Positions 1 to 6,399 are shown, counted from the first letter of the stretch. The stretch: 8,186 nucleotides of DNA from an archaeon (GCA_024409165.1 JAKSUE010000053.1:1-8186), one strand, 5' to 3'. Numbers and translations: made by a program. Notes: generated by a model from the letters alone, not told the origin.

Positions 1-1
1 T

Positions 2-163
2 AAAGAATATTTTGATTTAATAGAAAAAATAATTTGTGATTTGAATATTGGAAATGAAGCAGAAAAGAATACAGGAATAAATGAATATAATAGAACTTTA
101 ATTGAAGAATATATAAGAATCATTAAGTATAAAATAAGAAATAAATCTCACCAATTAACATAA
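2..163 (+). CDS. C-terminal fragment of an unidentified protein
   Basis: An open frame enters from the left edge and stops at TAA 161-163, giving 53 residues. The fragment is rich in Lys, Glu, Ile and Asn, has one Cys, and ends in a basic tail (KIRNKSHQLT). It reads as alternating charged and hydrophobic helical segments with no signal peptide, membrane segment or recognisable catalytic motif. Codon use is AT-ending like the neighbouring genes, which supports a real coding end rather than chance. I do not recognise the family. A 66-nt AT-only gap separates it from mdh, so it could be upstream in the same transcript or a separate unit. Confidence 0.6.
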   Translation, partial: KEYFDLIEKIICDLNIGNEAEKNTGINEYNRTLIEEYIRIIKYKIRNKSHQLT

Positions 164-199
164 TTTTTAATAAAAAATATAAAATTAATACATTAATTA

Positions 200-229
200 T
201 TTTTATTATAATAAATATATAATATAATT
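200..229 (+). promoter_or_regulatory. Possible mdh promoter, leaderless or SD-less start
   Basis: The 30 nt before the mdh ATG contain only A and T, with several TATA-like stretches (for example 203-212 and 214-223) and no purine-rich Shine-Dalgarno match. In archaea a TATA element 25-30 nt before the ATG with no ribosome binding site suggests a leaderless mRNA. The base composition is too extreme to choose one TATA box, so this is inference from position and from the missing SD. Confidence 0.3.
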
Positions 230-1180
230 ATGACAAAAGTAAGTATTTTAGGATCAACTGGTACAATTGGAAAAAATGTTGCATTCACTTTAGCAAGAAT
301 GGATACTGTGAGTGAAATTGTACTTCTTACAAGAAAAAATAGTATTAGAAAGGCAGAAGGAGAAGTACTTGATATGTACGATGCATTAGCTGCAGAAAAT
401 ATTAGATGTAATTTAATACCATCAAATAATTATGAAGATATGAGAGATTCAGATATTGTACTCATTACTGCAGGAATGGCAAGAAAAGAAGGAATGGATA
501 GATTAGATTTAGCAAAACCAAATGCTAAAATCGTACATAATTATGGAAAACAAATTGCAAAATATGCTCCAAATTCAATTATATTAGTTGTAACAAACCC
601 TGTAGATGTAATGACAACTATAGCATTAGAAGCATCTGGATTTGATAAAAATAAAGTTATAGGTATTGGAAATCATTTAGATTCATTAAGATTAAAAATG
701 ATTTTAGCAAAACATTTCAACATAAATAGTGCTGAAATTCACACAAGAGTAATTGGAGAACATGGAAATCATATGGTGCCTCTTTTAAGTTCAACTACTA
801 TTGGGGGAATTCCTTTAAAATACTTTATAAGATCCGAATTATTAGATATTAAAAAAATTATTAATCAACTTAAACAAACTGGAAAAAGTATTATTGCAAG
901 AAAAGGTGCAACAGAATATGGTCCATCTTATGCAATTGCACATTTAATTTCAACAATTATTACAGACAGTAATAAAATTTTAAGTGTAAGTACTTACTTA
1001 AATAATGAAATTGAAAATGTTAGTGGTGTTTCTTTAGGAGTACCTGCGATATTATGTAAAGAAGGCATCCGTGCTATTATCCCAATTAAAATGCATGAAC
1101 ATGAAAAAAAAGAATTTTACGAAGCTGCAACTATTGTTAAAGAAGTTACAGATTATGTTAAAAAAGATTTAGATATTTAA
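230..1180 (+). CDS. mdh: L-malate dehydrogenase, archaeal MdhI/LDH-like type
   Basis: Predicted to interconvert malate and oxaloacetate in the cytoplasm, in the incomplete reductive TCA branch methanogens use for biosynthesis. The 316 residues are full length for the LDH/MDH superfamily. An N-terminal Rossmann fold carries G8-S-T-G11-x-I-G14. The substrate loop has R85 and R91 (RKEGMDRLDL), followed by TNPVD with N123, then HLDSLR with D151 and R154, and IGEHG with the proton-relay His178. The end of the second beta strand reads T34-R35-K36, with no acidic residue to select NAD, which suggests NADP(H) can be used as reported for the Methanocaldococcus jannaschii relative. That cofactor call is inference, and related enzymes also accept other 2-oxoacids. 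The ATG at 230 lies right at the conserved N-terminal strand. pdaD follows after 22 nt, suggesting co-transcription. Confidence 0.93.
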   Translation: MTKVSILGSTGTIGKNVAFTLARMDTVSEIVLLTRKNSIRKAEGEVLDMYDALAAENIRCNLIPSNNYEDMRDSDIVLITAGMARKEGMDRLDLAKPNAKIVHNYGKQIAKYAPNSIILVVTNPVDVMTTIALEASGFDKNKVIGIGNHLDSLRLKMILAKHFNINSAEIHTRVIGEHGNHMVPLLSSTTIGGIPLKYFIRSELLDIKKIINQLKQTGKSIIARKGATEYGPSYAIAHLISTIITDSNKILSVSTYLNNEIENVSGVSLGVPAILCKEGIRAIIPIKMHEHEKKEFYEAATIVKEVTDYVKKDLDI

Positions 1181-1189
1181 TATTATAAT

Positions 1190-1197
1190 AGGAAAGG
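1190..1197 (+). promoter_or_regulatory. Shine-Dalgarno site of pdaD
   Basis: AGGAAAGG lies 5 nt before the ATG at 1203, in the short gap after the mdh stop. It supports this start and translation of pdaD from a shared mdh transcript. Confidence 0.7.
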
Positions 1198-1202
1198 ATA
1201 AA

Positions 1203-1661
1203 ATGAAAATAGCTATTGTTTCAGGACACAGTGAAGGTCCGAGTAAGTTAAATGCTTTTGATAATGCTTTATATGAAGCAGAAATTGGTGATGTTAATTT
1301 AATAAAAGTTTCAAGTATGCTCGAATCAAATACAAAAGTAGAAGAATTACCTAAATTAAAAGCAGGAGCTATGGTTAATTGTGTATTATCAGAAGTAACT
1401 TCAGATATTAAAGGAGAAAAGATTATTGCATGTGTTGCTGTAGCTATTGGTGATGAATTAGGCTGTGTTGTAGAAAATAGTGGAATCAACAAAGACCCAG
1501 AAGAAATTAAAGAAGAAGCTGTTGAAATGGTTAAATATATGATGAATAAAAGAAATGTAAAAATTAAAGAATTAATCATCGAAGAAACTCATCATACAGT
1601 AGAAAATATAGGTTCAGCAATCGCTTCTGTAATTTACATAAAAGACGACATCATTGCATAA
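1203..1661 (+). CDS. pdaD: Pyruvoyl-dependent arginine decarboxylase
   Basis: Predicted to decarboxylate arginine to agmatine, the precursor of polyamines and of the agmatidine at the tRNA-Ile2 wobble position in archaea. Family members self-cleave at a Ser-Ser bond to form a pyruvoyl cofactor. Here the bond would be S37-S38 (NLIKVSS), giving a 37-residue beta chain and a 115-residue alpha chain. Residues equivalent to D35, N47 and E109 of the M. jannaschii enzyme appear to be D20 (NAFDNAL), N32 and E91 (GCVVEN); I aligned these from memory. At 152 residues the protein is slightly shorter than the M. jannaschii one (about 165), mostly at the N terminus. The usual Met-Pro-Pro after the cleavage serines is replaced by Met-Leu-Glu-Ser, so a paralogue with altered substrate is possible. 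The start is supported by a good SD, and the gene lies 22 nt after mdh. Confidence 0.85.
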   Translation: MKIAIVSGHSEGPSKLNAFDNALYEAEIGDVNLIKVSSMLESNTKVEELPKLKAGAMVNCVLSEVTSDIKGEKIIACVAVAIGDELGCVVENSGINKDPEEIKEEAVEMVKYMMNKRNVKIKELIIEETHHTVENIGSAIASVIYIKDDIIA

Positions 1662-1687
1662 ATTTAATTAATAATATATTAAATTTA
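1659..1687 (+). repeat. AT-only inverted repeat at the pdaD stop
   Basis: A perfect 10-bp inverted repeat (TAAATTTAAT and ATTAAATTTA) flanks a 9-nt loop and begins on the pdaD stop codon. All pairs are A-T, so the hairpin would be weak, and such repeats are common by chance at this composition. It could mark the 3' end of the mdh-pdaD transcript or protect it. No long T tract follows, which argues against a strong terminator. Confidence 0.35.
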
Positions 1688-1719
1688 CTAATTAACACTT
1701 ATTAAAAAAAAACTAAAAT

Positions 1720-1726
1720 AGGAGAG
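1720..1726 (+). promoter_or_regulatory. Shine-Dalgarno site of the NADP phosphatase/NAD kinase gene
   Basis: AGGAGAG lies 5 nt before the ATG at 1732 and is among the strongest ribosome binding sites in the window. It fixes the start of the fusion gene. Confidence 0.7.
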
Positions 1727-1731
1727 TAAAA

Positions 1732-3579
1732 ATGGAAGAAAAAGATATAGAAATTTGTAGAGAAATTGTAAAAACAATTTTTAAAAATGTAGAAACTCTT
1801 CTTAAAAATCAAGTTGGAAATCCAAGAGCAGGAGAGTTTGTTAAAATAGGTGCTGATGGAACACCTACATCTTATATCGATATTATAGCAGAAAATGAAG
1901 TTATTAAAATTCTTGAAAACTCTGATTTTACCTCTTATTTGATTAGTGAAGAAATTGGAGAGCTTAAATTAGGTTGTGGAAAACAAAAAGCTATAAACCT
2001 TACAGAGGAATTAACTAAAAAAGAAAAAGACGATGAAGTTAAATTTATTTTCTTAATTGACCCTCTTGATGGAACAAGTAATGCAATTAAAAACATACCT
2101 TCATTTGGAATGTCAATTGCAGTAGCTGAAATACCTAATAATAGAGAAGCTACCTTAGATGATGTTGTTCTTGGATTTGTTAAAGATTATGCTAATGGTA
2201 ATTATTATGAAGCTATAAAAGGACAAGGTGCAACAATTAATGGAGAACCATTAAAACCAAGTAATGAAACTGAAATTGATAAAATAACTCTTGGAGGATT
2301 TACTAAAAGTAACACTGATTCTGTATCAAAATTAGTAGATACAGCAAGAAGAATGAGAGTACTTGGATCTGTTGTACTTGAACTTGCATATGTAGCAAGT
2401 GGTAAATATGATACTTTCTTTGATTTTAGAGGAAGTAGAATTATTGATATTGCTGCTTCAAAACTCATTGTAGAAGAATCAGGAGCTATTGTTACAAATA
2501 GATATGGTGAAAAATTAAATAATAAACTCAGCATATATGAAAAAACCGTCGTTGTAGCTGCTGGAAATCCTAAATTACATAAAAAAATCATTAAAATAAT
2601 AAATAACGATGATTTAGATGAAATTAAAAGTGTAGGAATTGTAAGTAGAGTAGATGAATATAAATCAATCTTATTCTCCCTTAAAATCTTTGAAACACTT
2701 TTAAATAAAGATATTGATTTAATTATTGAAAGTTCATTAGCTAATGAATTAAATAAGCTTAAAAATAACCCTGATTTAGATAATATTGTTAAAGACACAA
2801 TGCAAGCAACCCCTGAAATTGCATATTATCTTAATGAATTAAATTGGGATTTTGATTTTAAAAAGTATGCAGTAGATTTAAAAGATTTTAATACTGATTT
2901 AGCAATCATCTTAGGTGGAGATGGAACATTACTTAGAACCCAAAATCAAATGAAAAAACAAATCCCTATATTTGGAATTAATATGGGTACTGTAGGTTTC
3001 TTAACTGAAATTGAAGTAGAAAACACATTTAAAGCATTAGACAATATCCTTGAAGGAAACTGTTATAAAGAAAACAGAACACAAATCATGGTTAGCCATG
3101 AAAATAACACATTCCGTGCATTAAATGAAGTTGTAATCATGACAGCAAGACCTGCAAAAATGTTACACTATGAAATCTCAGTTGATGGAGAAGTAATCGA
3201 AGAACTCAGATCAGACGGTTTAATCATTGCAACCCCAAGCGGTTCCACAGCTTACTCAATGTCTGCAGGAGGCCCTATCCTTGACCCTAAAGTCCCAGGA
3301 TTCATTATTATACCAATCTGCCCATATAAACTTGGAGTCAGACCATTCGTAGTTTCAAATGAAAGTGAAATCAGAATCAAACTACTCAAACGTGGTAAAA
3401 AAGCAATCTATGTAATGGACGGCCAACTTGAAAAAGAAGTAAACTATATGGAAGAATTAATATTCAAAAAATCTGAAAAAGAAGTAGAATTCATCAGATT
3501 AAACAACAAATACTTCTACAAAAAAGTCACAGACAAACTTACAGAAGGCGGAATTAATATTATAAATAGAGTATTATAA
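1732..3579 (+). CDS. nadK: Bifunctional NADP phosphatase/NAD kinase
   Basis: A fusion that sets the NAD/NADP balance in the cytoplasm: the N-terminal inositol-monophosphatase-like domain removes the 2'-phosphate of NADP and the C-terminal domain phosphorylates NAD. The same arrangement is known from MJ0917 of Methanocaldococcus jannaschii. Residues 1 to about 290 hold the phosphatase, with E73-E74 (SEEIGE), the metal-binding IDPLDGTSN motif (D110, D113) and the third acidic ligand D239 (RIIDIAAS). Residues from about 299 hold the kinase, starting with the strand KSVGIVSR, then GGDGT (395-399, catalytic D397), NE (465-466), SDG (494-496) and the TPSGSTAYS motif (501-509). All key residues are present, so both activities are likely. 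The 615 residues fit an intact fusion with no frameshift. The 3' third uses many more C-ending codons than the 5' part. The gap to pdaD is 70 nt, so co-transcription with mdh-pdaD is possible but unproven. Confidence 0.94.
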   Translation: MEEKDIEICREIVKTIFKNVETLLKNQVGNPRAGEFVKIGADGTPTSYIDIIAENEVIKILENSDFTSYLISEEIGELKLGCGKQKAINLTEELTKKEKDDEVKFIFLIDPLDGTSNAIKNIPSFGMSIAVAEIPNNREATLDDVVLGFVKDYANGNYYEAIKGQGATINGEPLKPSNETEIDKITLGGFTKSNTDSVSKLVDTARRMRVLGSVVLELAYVASGKYDTFFDFRGSRIIDIAASKLIVEESGAIVTNRYGEKLNNKLSIYEKTVVVAAGNPKLHKKIIKIINNDDLDEIKSVGIVSRVDEYKSILFSLKIFETLLNKDIDLIIESSLANELNKLKNNPDLDNIVKDTMQATPEIAYYLNELNWDFDFKKYAVDLKDFNTDLAIILGGDGTLLRTQNQMKKQIPIFGINMGTVGFLTEIEVENTFKALDNILEGNCYKENRTQIMVSHENNTFRALNEVVIMTARPAKMLHYEISVDGEVIEELRSDGLIIATPSGSTAYSMSAGGPILDPKVPGFIIIPICPYKLGVRPFVVSNESEIRIKLLKRGKKAIYVMDGQLEKEVNYMEELIFKKSEKEVEFIRLNNKYFYKKVTDKLTEGGINIINRVL

Positions 3580-3601
3580 AAAAATAAAATAATTTAGAAT
3601 A

Positions 3602-3623
3602 CTTATATTAATTCACAATTAAT
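3602..3623 (+). promoter_or_regulatory. Possible cfbE promoter with overlapping dyad
   Basis: CTTATATTA at 3602-3610 resembles an archaeal TATA box. It overlaps a perfect 7-bp dyad with a 3-nt centre (ATTAATT-CAC-AATTAAT, 3607-3623). A start about 25 nt downstream of the box, near 3630, would leave a leader of roughly 25 nt before the ATG at 3654. The dyad covers the space between box and start, where archaeal repressors often bind. The low GC makes chance a real possibility. A weak SD-like GTGA lies at 3646-3649. Confidence 0.35.
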
Positions 3624-3653
3624 CTAAATGGAAATTATTAAAAAAGTGAAAAA

Positions 3654-5261
3654 ATGAATGCTTTTATTATAGATTTAACTCATGGTGGAGTAAAAATAGC
3701 TATTGAATTATCTAAATTAGCTAATAGAGATAATGAAAATAATAGTAATAATAACAATAATCTTTATGAAAATATCTATGCTTACGACTTATATAACACC
3801 TTAAAAGAAGAAGACAAATATCTTTTAGAAGTCTACAACATCATAATCCTTAAAGATTTAGATGATTTAAAAGATAAAATAGCTAATTCTCCAAAGCAAA
3901 ACAATTCAAAAAACATCATAATTAATCCAATTCATTCATCTTTAGATATAAAAAGTATCCTAAAAGAAAGTGATATGACTAACTCATTTGAAATTATAAC
4001 TCATCATGAAGGAGTCAATTTAATTTTAAAAAATTGGAAAAAAGAATGTAAAAATCAAGATGTTAAATGTATTGAATTAACTGGTGTTAAAGGTAAAACA
4101 AGCACTTCTTACATATTAAAAGAAATTTTTCAATCTGCTCATAAAGACATTCTCCTACTATCAAGTTTAGGAGCTCACTTATTTAGAGAACTAGGATCTA
4201 GTGGAAAATTCAGAGATTTAATTTTACAAAAGAATATTAGTATAACTCCAGCAAGCATCTTAAATACTGTAGACCTTGCTAAAAAAATAGCTAATCCAAA
4301 ATGTAGTTATCAAAAATGTGCTTGTAAAAGTATTGAAGATTTAAAAGAAGAAGATATTGCTATTCAAGAATATGAAAATAACCCTTATTCAAACTTAAAT
4401 TATAATATAAGTATTTTTGAAAGTTCTCTTGGAGTTAGTGGTCTTGGAGATATTGGAATTTTAACAAATATTGTAGAAAATTATCCAATAGCAAAAGGCA
4501 CATCTAATGCAAAAGAAGCTAAAAAACAAGTATTTAAATGTCCACTCATAACTATTGAAAAAGAAACATTAGATGAAAATTATTTAGAAGAAAAAGAATT
4601 ATACAAAGATAAAATCAATACATTTTCAATAAATGACAACTCATCTAATGTATTTGTAGAAAATATAAATTATGGAATTAATGAAACTAAATTCAATATT
4701 AAATATAATAATCTAAAAACAATCAATAATTTAATTAGTGGAAATATTGAAATTAAAACTTTTGCACCTGGAAAACACCATATATCTAATGTATTAGCAG
4801 GAGTTACAACTGCTTTAGCATTAAATATAAGTGAAGAAGATATTAAAAAAGGTTTAGAAAACTTTAAAGGAATTCCAGGTAGAAGTTCAAGAAAAACTAT
4901 TGAAAATTCATATATTATCGAAGAAATCAATCCAGGAATTAATACAAAAGCTATTGAAAGTTCTATAAATATGATTAAACAAGTAGAAGATTATTATATT
5001 ATAATTGGTGGAAAATATGGAATTACTTGTGAAGAAATAGATGAAGAAAAATTATCACAATTCTTAAATAATTATCTAAAAAACAATGAAAATATAAATT
5101 TGATCTTAACAGATGATTTAGGAGAAAGTATTAAAAATAAATTAAATACAGATGTTAAATTTATAAAAAATCCAGAAGATGCTCAAAAATTAGCTATTGA
5201 TAAAAATAAAAACATTTTATTTATTTATAGATCTAATTATTCACAAGTATCAAAAAGATAA
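3654..5261 (+). CDS. cfbE: Coenzyme F430 synthase (Mur ligase family)
   Basis: Predicted to catalyse the last step of F430 synthesis, the ATP-dependent closure of the carbocyclic ring of seco-F430-acid, giving the nickel cofactor of methyl-coenzyme M reductase. The order is that of a Mur ligase. A Rossmann-like N-terminal domain starts with FIIDLTHGGVKIA. The ATPase domain follows, with P-loop GVKGKTST (144-151, K148), a conserved Glu in IFESSLG (E256) and TNIVEN. Next comes the GKHHISNVLAG segment (373-383) and FKGIPGRSS, and then the C-terminal ligase domain with EEINPGIN. The protein (535 residues) carries an Asn tract at 27-36 and a Cys cluster at 217-224. Assignment to CfbE rather than another Mur-like ligase rests on the N-terminal LTHGG and NPGIN segments, recalled from the family, and on hemC next door, which feeds the same pathway. 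The start is supported only by a weak GTGA. Confidence 0.85.
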   Translation: MNAFIIDLTHGGVKIAIELSKLANRDNENNSNNNNNLYENIYAYDLYNTLKEEDKYLLEVYNIIILKDLDDLKDKIANSPKQNNSKNIIINPIHSSLDIKSILKESDMTNSFEIITHHEGVNLILKNWKKECKNQDVKCIELTGVKGKTSTSYILKEIFQSAHKDILLLSSLGAHLFRELGSSGKFRDLILQKNISITPASILNTVDLAKKIANPKCSYQKCACKSIEDLKEEDIAIQEYENNPYSNLNYNISIFESSLGVSGLGDIGILTNIVENYPIAKGTSNAKEAKKQVFKCPLITIEKETLDENYLEEKELYKDKINTFSINDNSSNVFVENINYGINETKFNIKYNNLKTINNLISGNIEIKTFAPGKHHISNVLAGVTTALALNISEEDIKKGLENFKGIPGRSSRKTIENSYIIEEINPGINTKAIESSINMIKQVEDYYIIIGGKYGITCEEIDEEKLSQFLNNYLKNNENINLILTDDLGESIKNKLNTDVKFIKNPEDAQKLAIDKNKNILFIYRSNYSQVSKR

Positions 5262-5285
5262 TAGATAAGATAATAGATAAGATAA
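5257..5285 (+). repeat. 12-bp tandem repeat over the cfbE stop
   Basis: GATAATAGATAA occurs twice in direct succession (5257-5268 and 5269-5280), followed by a partial third copy (GATAA). The cfbE stop TAA (5259-5261) lies in the first copy, and an adjacent in-frame TAG follows. In the cfbE frame each 12-bp unit adds another TAA-TAG pair. It looks like a small replication-slippage repeat that leaves termination unaffected. Confidence 0.8.
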
Positions 5286-5286
5286 A

Positions 5287-5295
5287 TTATATATT
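5287..5295 (+). promoter_or_regulatory. Candidate hemC TATA box
   Basis: TTATATATT lies about 50 nt before the hemC ATG, which would put transcription start near 5315-5320 with a leader of about 25 nt. It sits directly after the tandem repeat at the cfbE end. Read-through from cfbE is equally possible, so hemC may be both co-transcribed and separately initiated. The region before the ATG (AGAGCTGAGAAA) has only a poor SD match. Confidence 0.35.
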
Positions 5296-5342
5296 AAGAA
5301 AAATAAAAATATATTGAGAAATAAAAAAATAGAGCTGAGAAA

Positions 5343-6212
5343 ATGATTGTTGGAACAAGAGGAAGTAAACTTGCACTTACACAAACAAATTATATTAACA
5401 AATGCTTATTCAATATTACAAAAGAAGAAGTTGAAACTAATATTATAAAAACAAAAGGAGACAAAATTACAAGTTCTCAACTTTATAATATGGATTCAAA
5501 AGGTCTTTTTACTAAAGAATTAGATAAAGCCGTTCTTGAAGAAGAAGTTGATTTTGCAGTACACAGTTTAAAAGATGTTCCAACAGAATTAGATGAAGAT
5601 TTAGAAATTGTTGCTGTACCAATCAGAGAAAGCCCAAATGAAGTCCTCATATCTAATCATGAATGGCAAGACTTAAATGAAAATTCAACTCTTGGAACAA
5701 GCAGTTTAAGAAGAGAAGCTATTTGTAAATATCACAAAAAAGAGTTCCAACTTAAACCAATCAGAGGAAATATCGAAACCAGAATTGAAAAAGTTAAAAA
5801 TGGAGAACTTGATGCAACTATCATGGCTGAAGCAGGTTTAAATAGATTAGGATTACAAGATAATATTAAATTCAGATTCCCAATTGAATACTTTATACCA
5901 GCAGCAGGTCAAGGTGCACTTGCTGTAATTGCAAGAAAAGACTCAAAAGAAAAAGAAACCCTCCAAAAATTAAGCCACTACTTCTCATTCCAAGAAGTTT
6001 TAGCTGAAAAAACAATCCTTGAAGAAATTGGAGTAGGATGTCAATGGCCAATAGGAGCTATTGCAAGAGTTAAAGATAATGAATTAGAACTTAACTCTGT
6101 ACTTCTTGCTAAAGATGGTGAAATCTTATACAAAGCTCGTGAAAAAGGAAGCTTAAGAGATGCAAAAGCAATGGGTACAAAAATAGGAAAAGAAATGATT
6201 AATTATATTTAA
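5343..6212 (+). CDS. hemC: Hydroxymethylbilane synthase (porphobilinogen deaminase)
   Basis: Joins four porphobilinogen molecules into the linear tetrapyrrole hydroxymethylbilane, the route to uroporphyrinogen III and, in methanogens, sirohydrochlorin, F430, corrinoids and haem-like products. The 289 residues match the short archaeal form. Diagnostic segments in order are GTRGSKLALTQT (R6, K9), VHSLKDVPTEL with the catalytic Asp at D78, LGTSSLRRE, PIRGNIETRI, AAGQGALAVIARK and GVGCQWPIGA. C233 in the last is expected to carry the dipyrromethane cofactor. Trp follows the usual CQ where many homologues have a small or aliphatic residue. The ATG at 5343 fits the invariant N terminus exactly even though its SD is weak. 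It lies 81 nt after cfbE and ends in front of a strong oligo-T region, so it is probably the last gene of its transcript. Confidence 0.96.
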   Translation: MIVGTRGSKLALTQTNYINKCLFNITKEEVETNIIKTKGDKITSSQLYNMDSKGLFTKELDKAVLEEEVDFAVHSLKDVPTELDEDLEIVAVPIRESPNEVLISNHEWQDLNENSTLGTSSLRREAICKYHKKEFQLKPIRGNIETRIEKVKNGELDATIMAEAGLNRLGLQDNIKFRFPIEYFIPAAGQGALAVIARKDSKEKETLQKLSHYFSFQEVLAEKTILEEIGVGCQWPIGAIARVKDNELELNSVLLAKDGEILYKAREKGSLRDAKAMGTKIGKEMINYI

Positions 6213-6220
6213 TCATTCAC

Positions 6221-6337
6221 TTATTTTTTTACTAAGTTATTTGTTACAACTTAATTTTTAACTAACTTATTCTTCACTAAACTTATTTTTTTTAACTAAC
6301 TTATTCTTCACTAAGTTAATTTTTTAACTAATTTTTT
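6221..6337 (+). terminator. Array of oligo-T terminator-like tracts after hemC
   Basis: Five T tracts of 5 to 8 bases (near 6224-6230, 6255-6259, 6286-6293, 6319-6324 and 6332-6337) follow the hemC stop within about 120 nt. Archaeal RNA polymerase and the aCPSF1/FttA system end transcription at U-rich tracts without needing a hairpin, so this should be an efficient 3' end. The tracts lie in imperfect tandem units of about 31-34 nt built from ACTTA, T5-8, AACTAA and TTCTTCACTAA elements. It separates hemC from the promoter of the next gene. Confidence 0.65.
6255..6314 (+). repeat. 26-nt direct repeat, two identical copies
   Basis: A 26-nt word beginning TTTTTAACTAAC and ending TTCTTCACTAA is present identically at 6255-6280 and 6289-6314, with starts 34 nt apart. 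Partial copies flank it on both sides (ACTAAGTTA near 6231, TTAACTAA near 6325). The identity is well beyond what simple AT-richness explains and points to tandem duplication. Confidence 0.85.
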
Positions 6338-6361
6338 ACTATATTAACTAATTATAATAAT

Positions 6362-6398
6362 ATTTATAAATCATAACAAATATAAATTATAATGTTAT
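6362..6398 (+). promoter_or_regulatory. Promoter of the Gfo/Idh gene with operator-like dyad
   Basis: ATTTATAAA at 6362-6370 fits an archaeal TATA box and predicts a start near 6390-6395. Overlapping that start is a dyad ATAACA (6373-6378), 14-nt spacer, TGTTAT (6393-6398). Its position between box and start is typical for an archaeal repressor site. The box call is moderate and the operator call is speculative. Confidence 0.45.
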
Positions 6399-6399
6399 C

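Noticed and set aside
1169..1579. Open frame on the minus strand over pdaD, hydrophobic and Ser/Thr rich
   Set aside because: It is the antisense of a well-recognised gene; its hydrophobicity is what reversed Lys/Glu/Ile-rich AT codons produce, and it has no SD.
2205..2798. Open frame of 197 codons on the minus strand over the phosphatase gene
   Set aside because: It overlaps both domains of a fully conserved protein and shows no family motif or ribosome binding site; it is a composition shadow.
6219..6337. CRISPR-like array because of the repeated 26-nt word with regular spacing
   Set aside because: Only two full copies exist, the spacer is 8 nt, and the units grade into degenerate oligo-T copies; this is a tandem duplication, not repeat-spacer structure.
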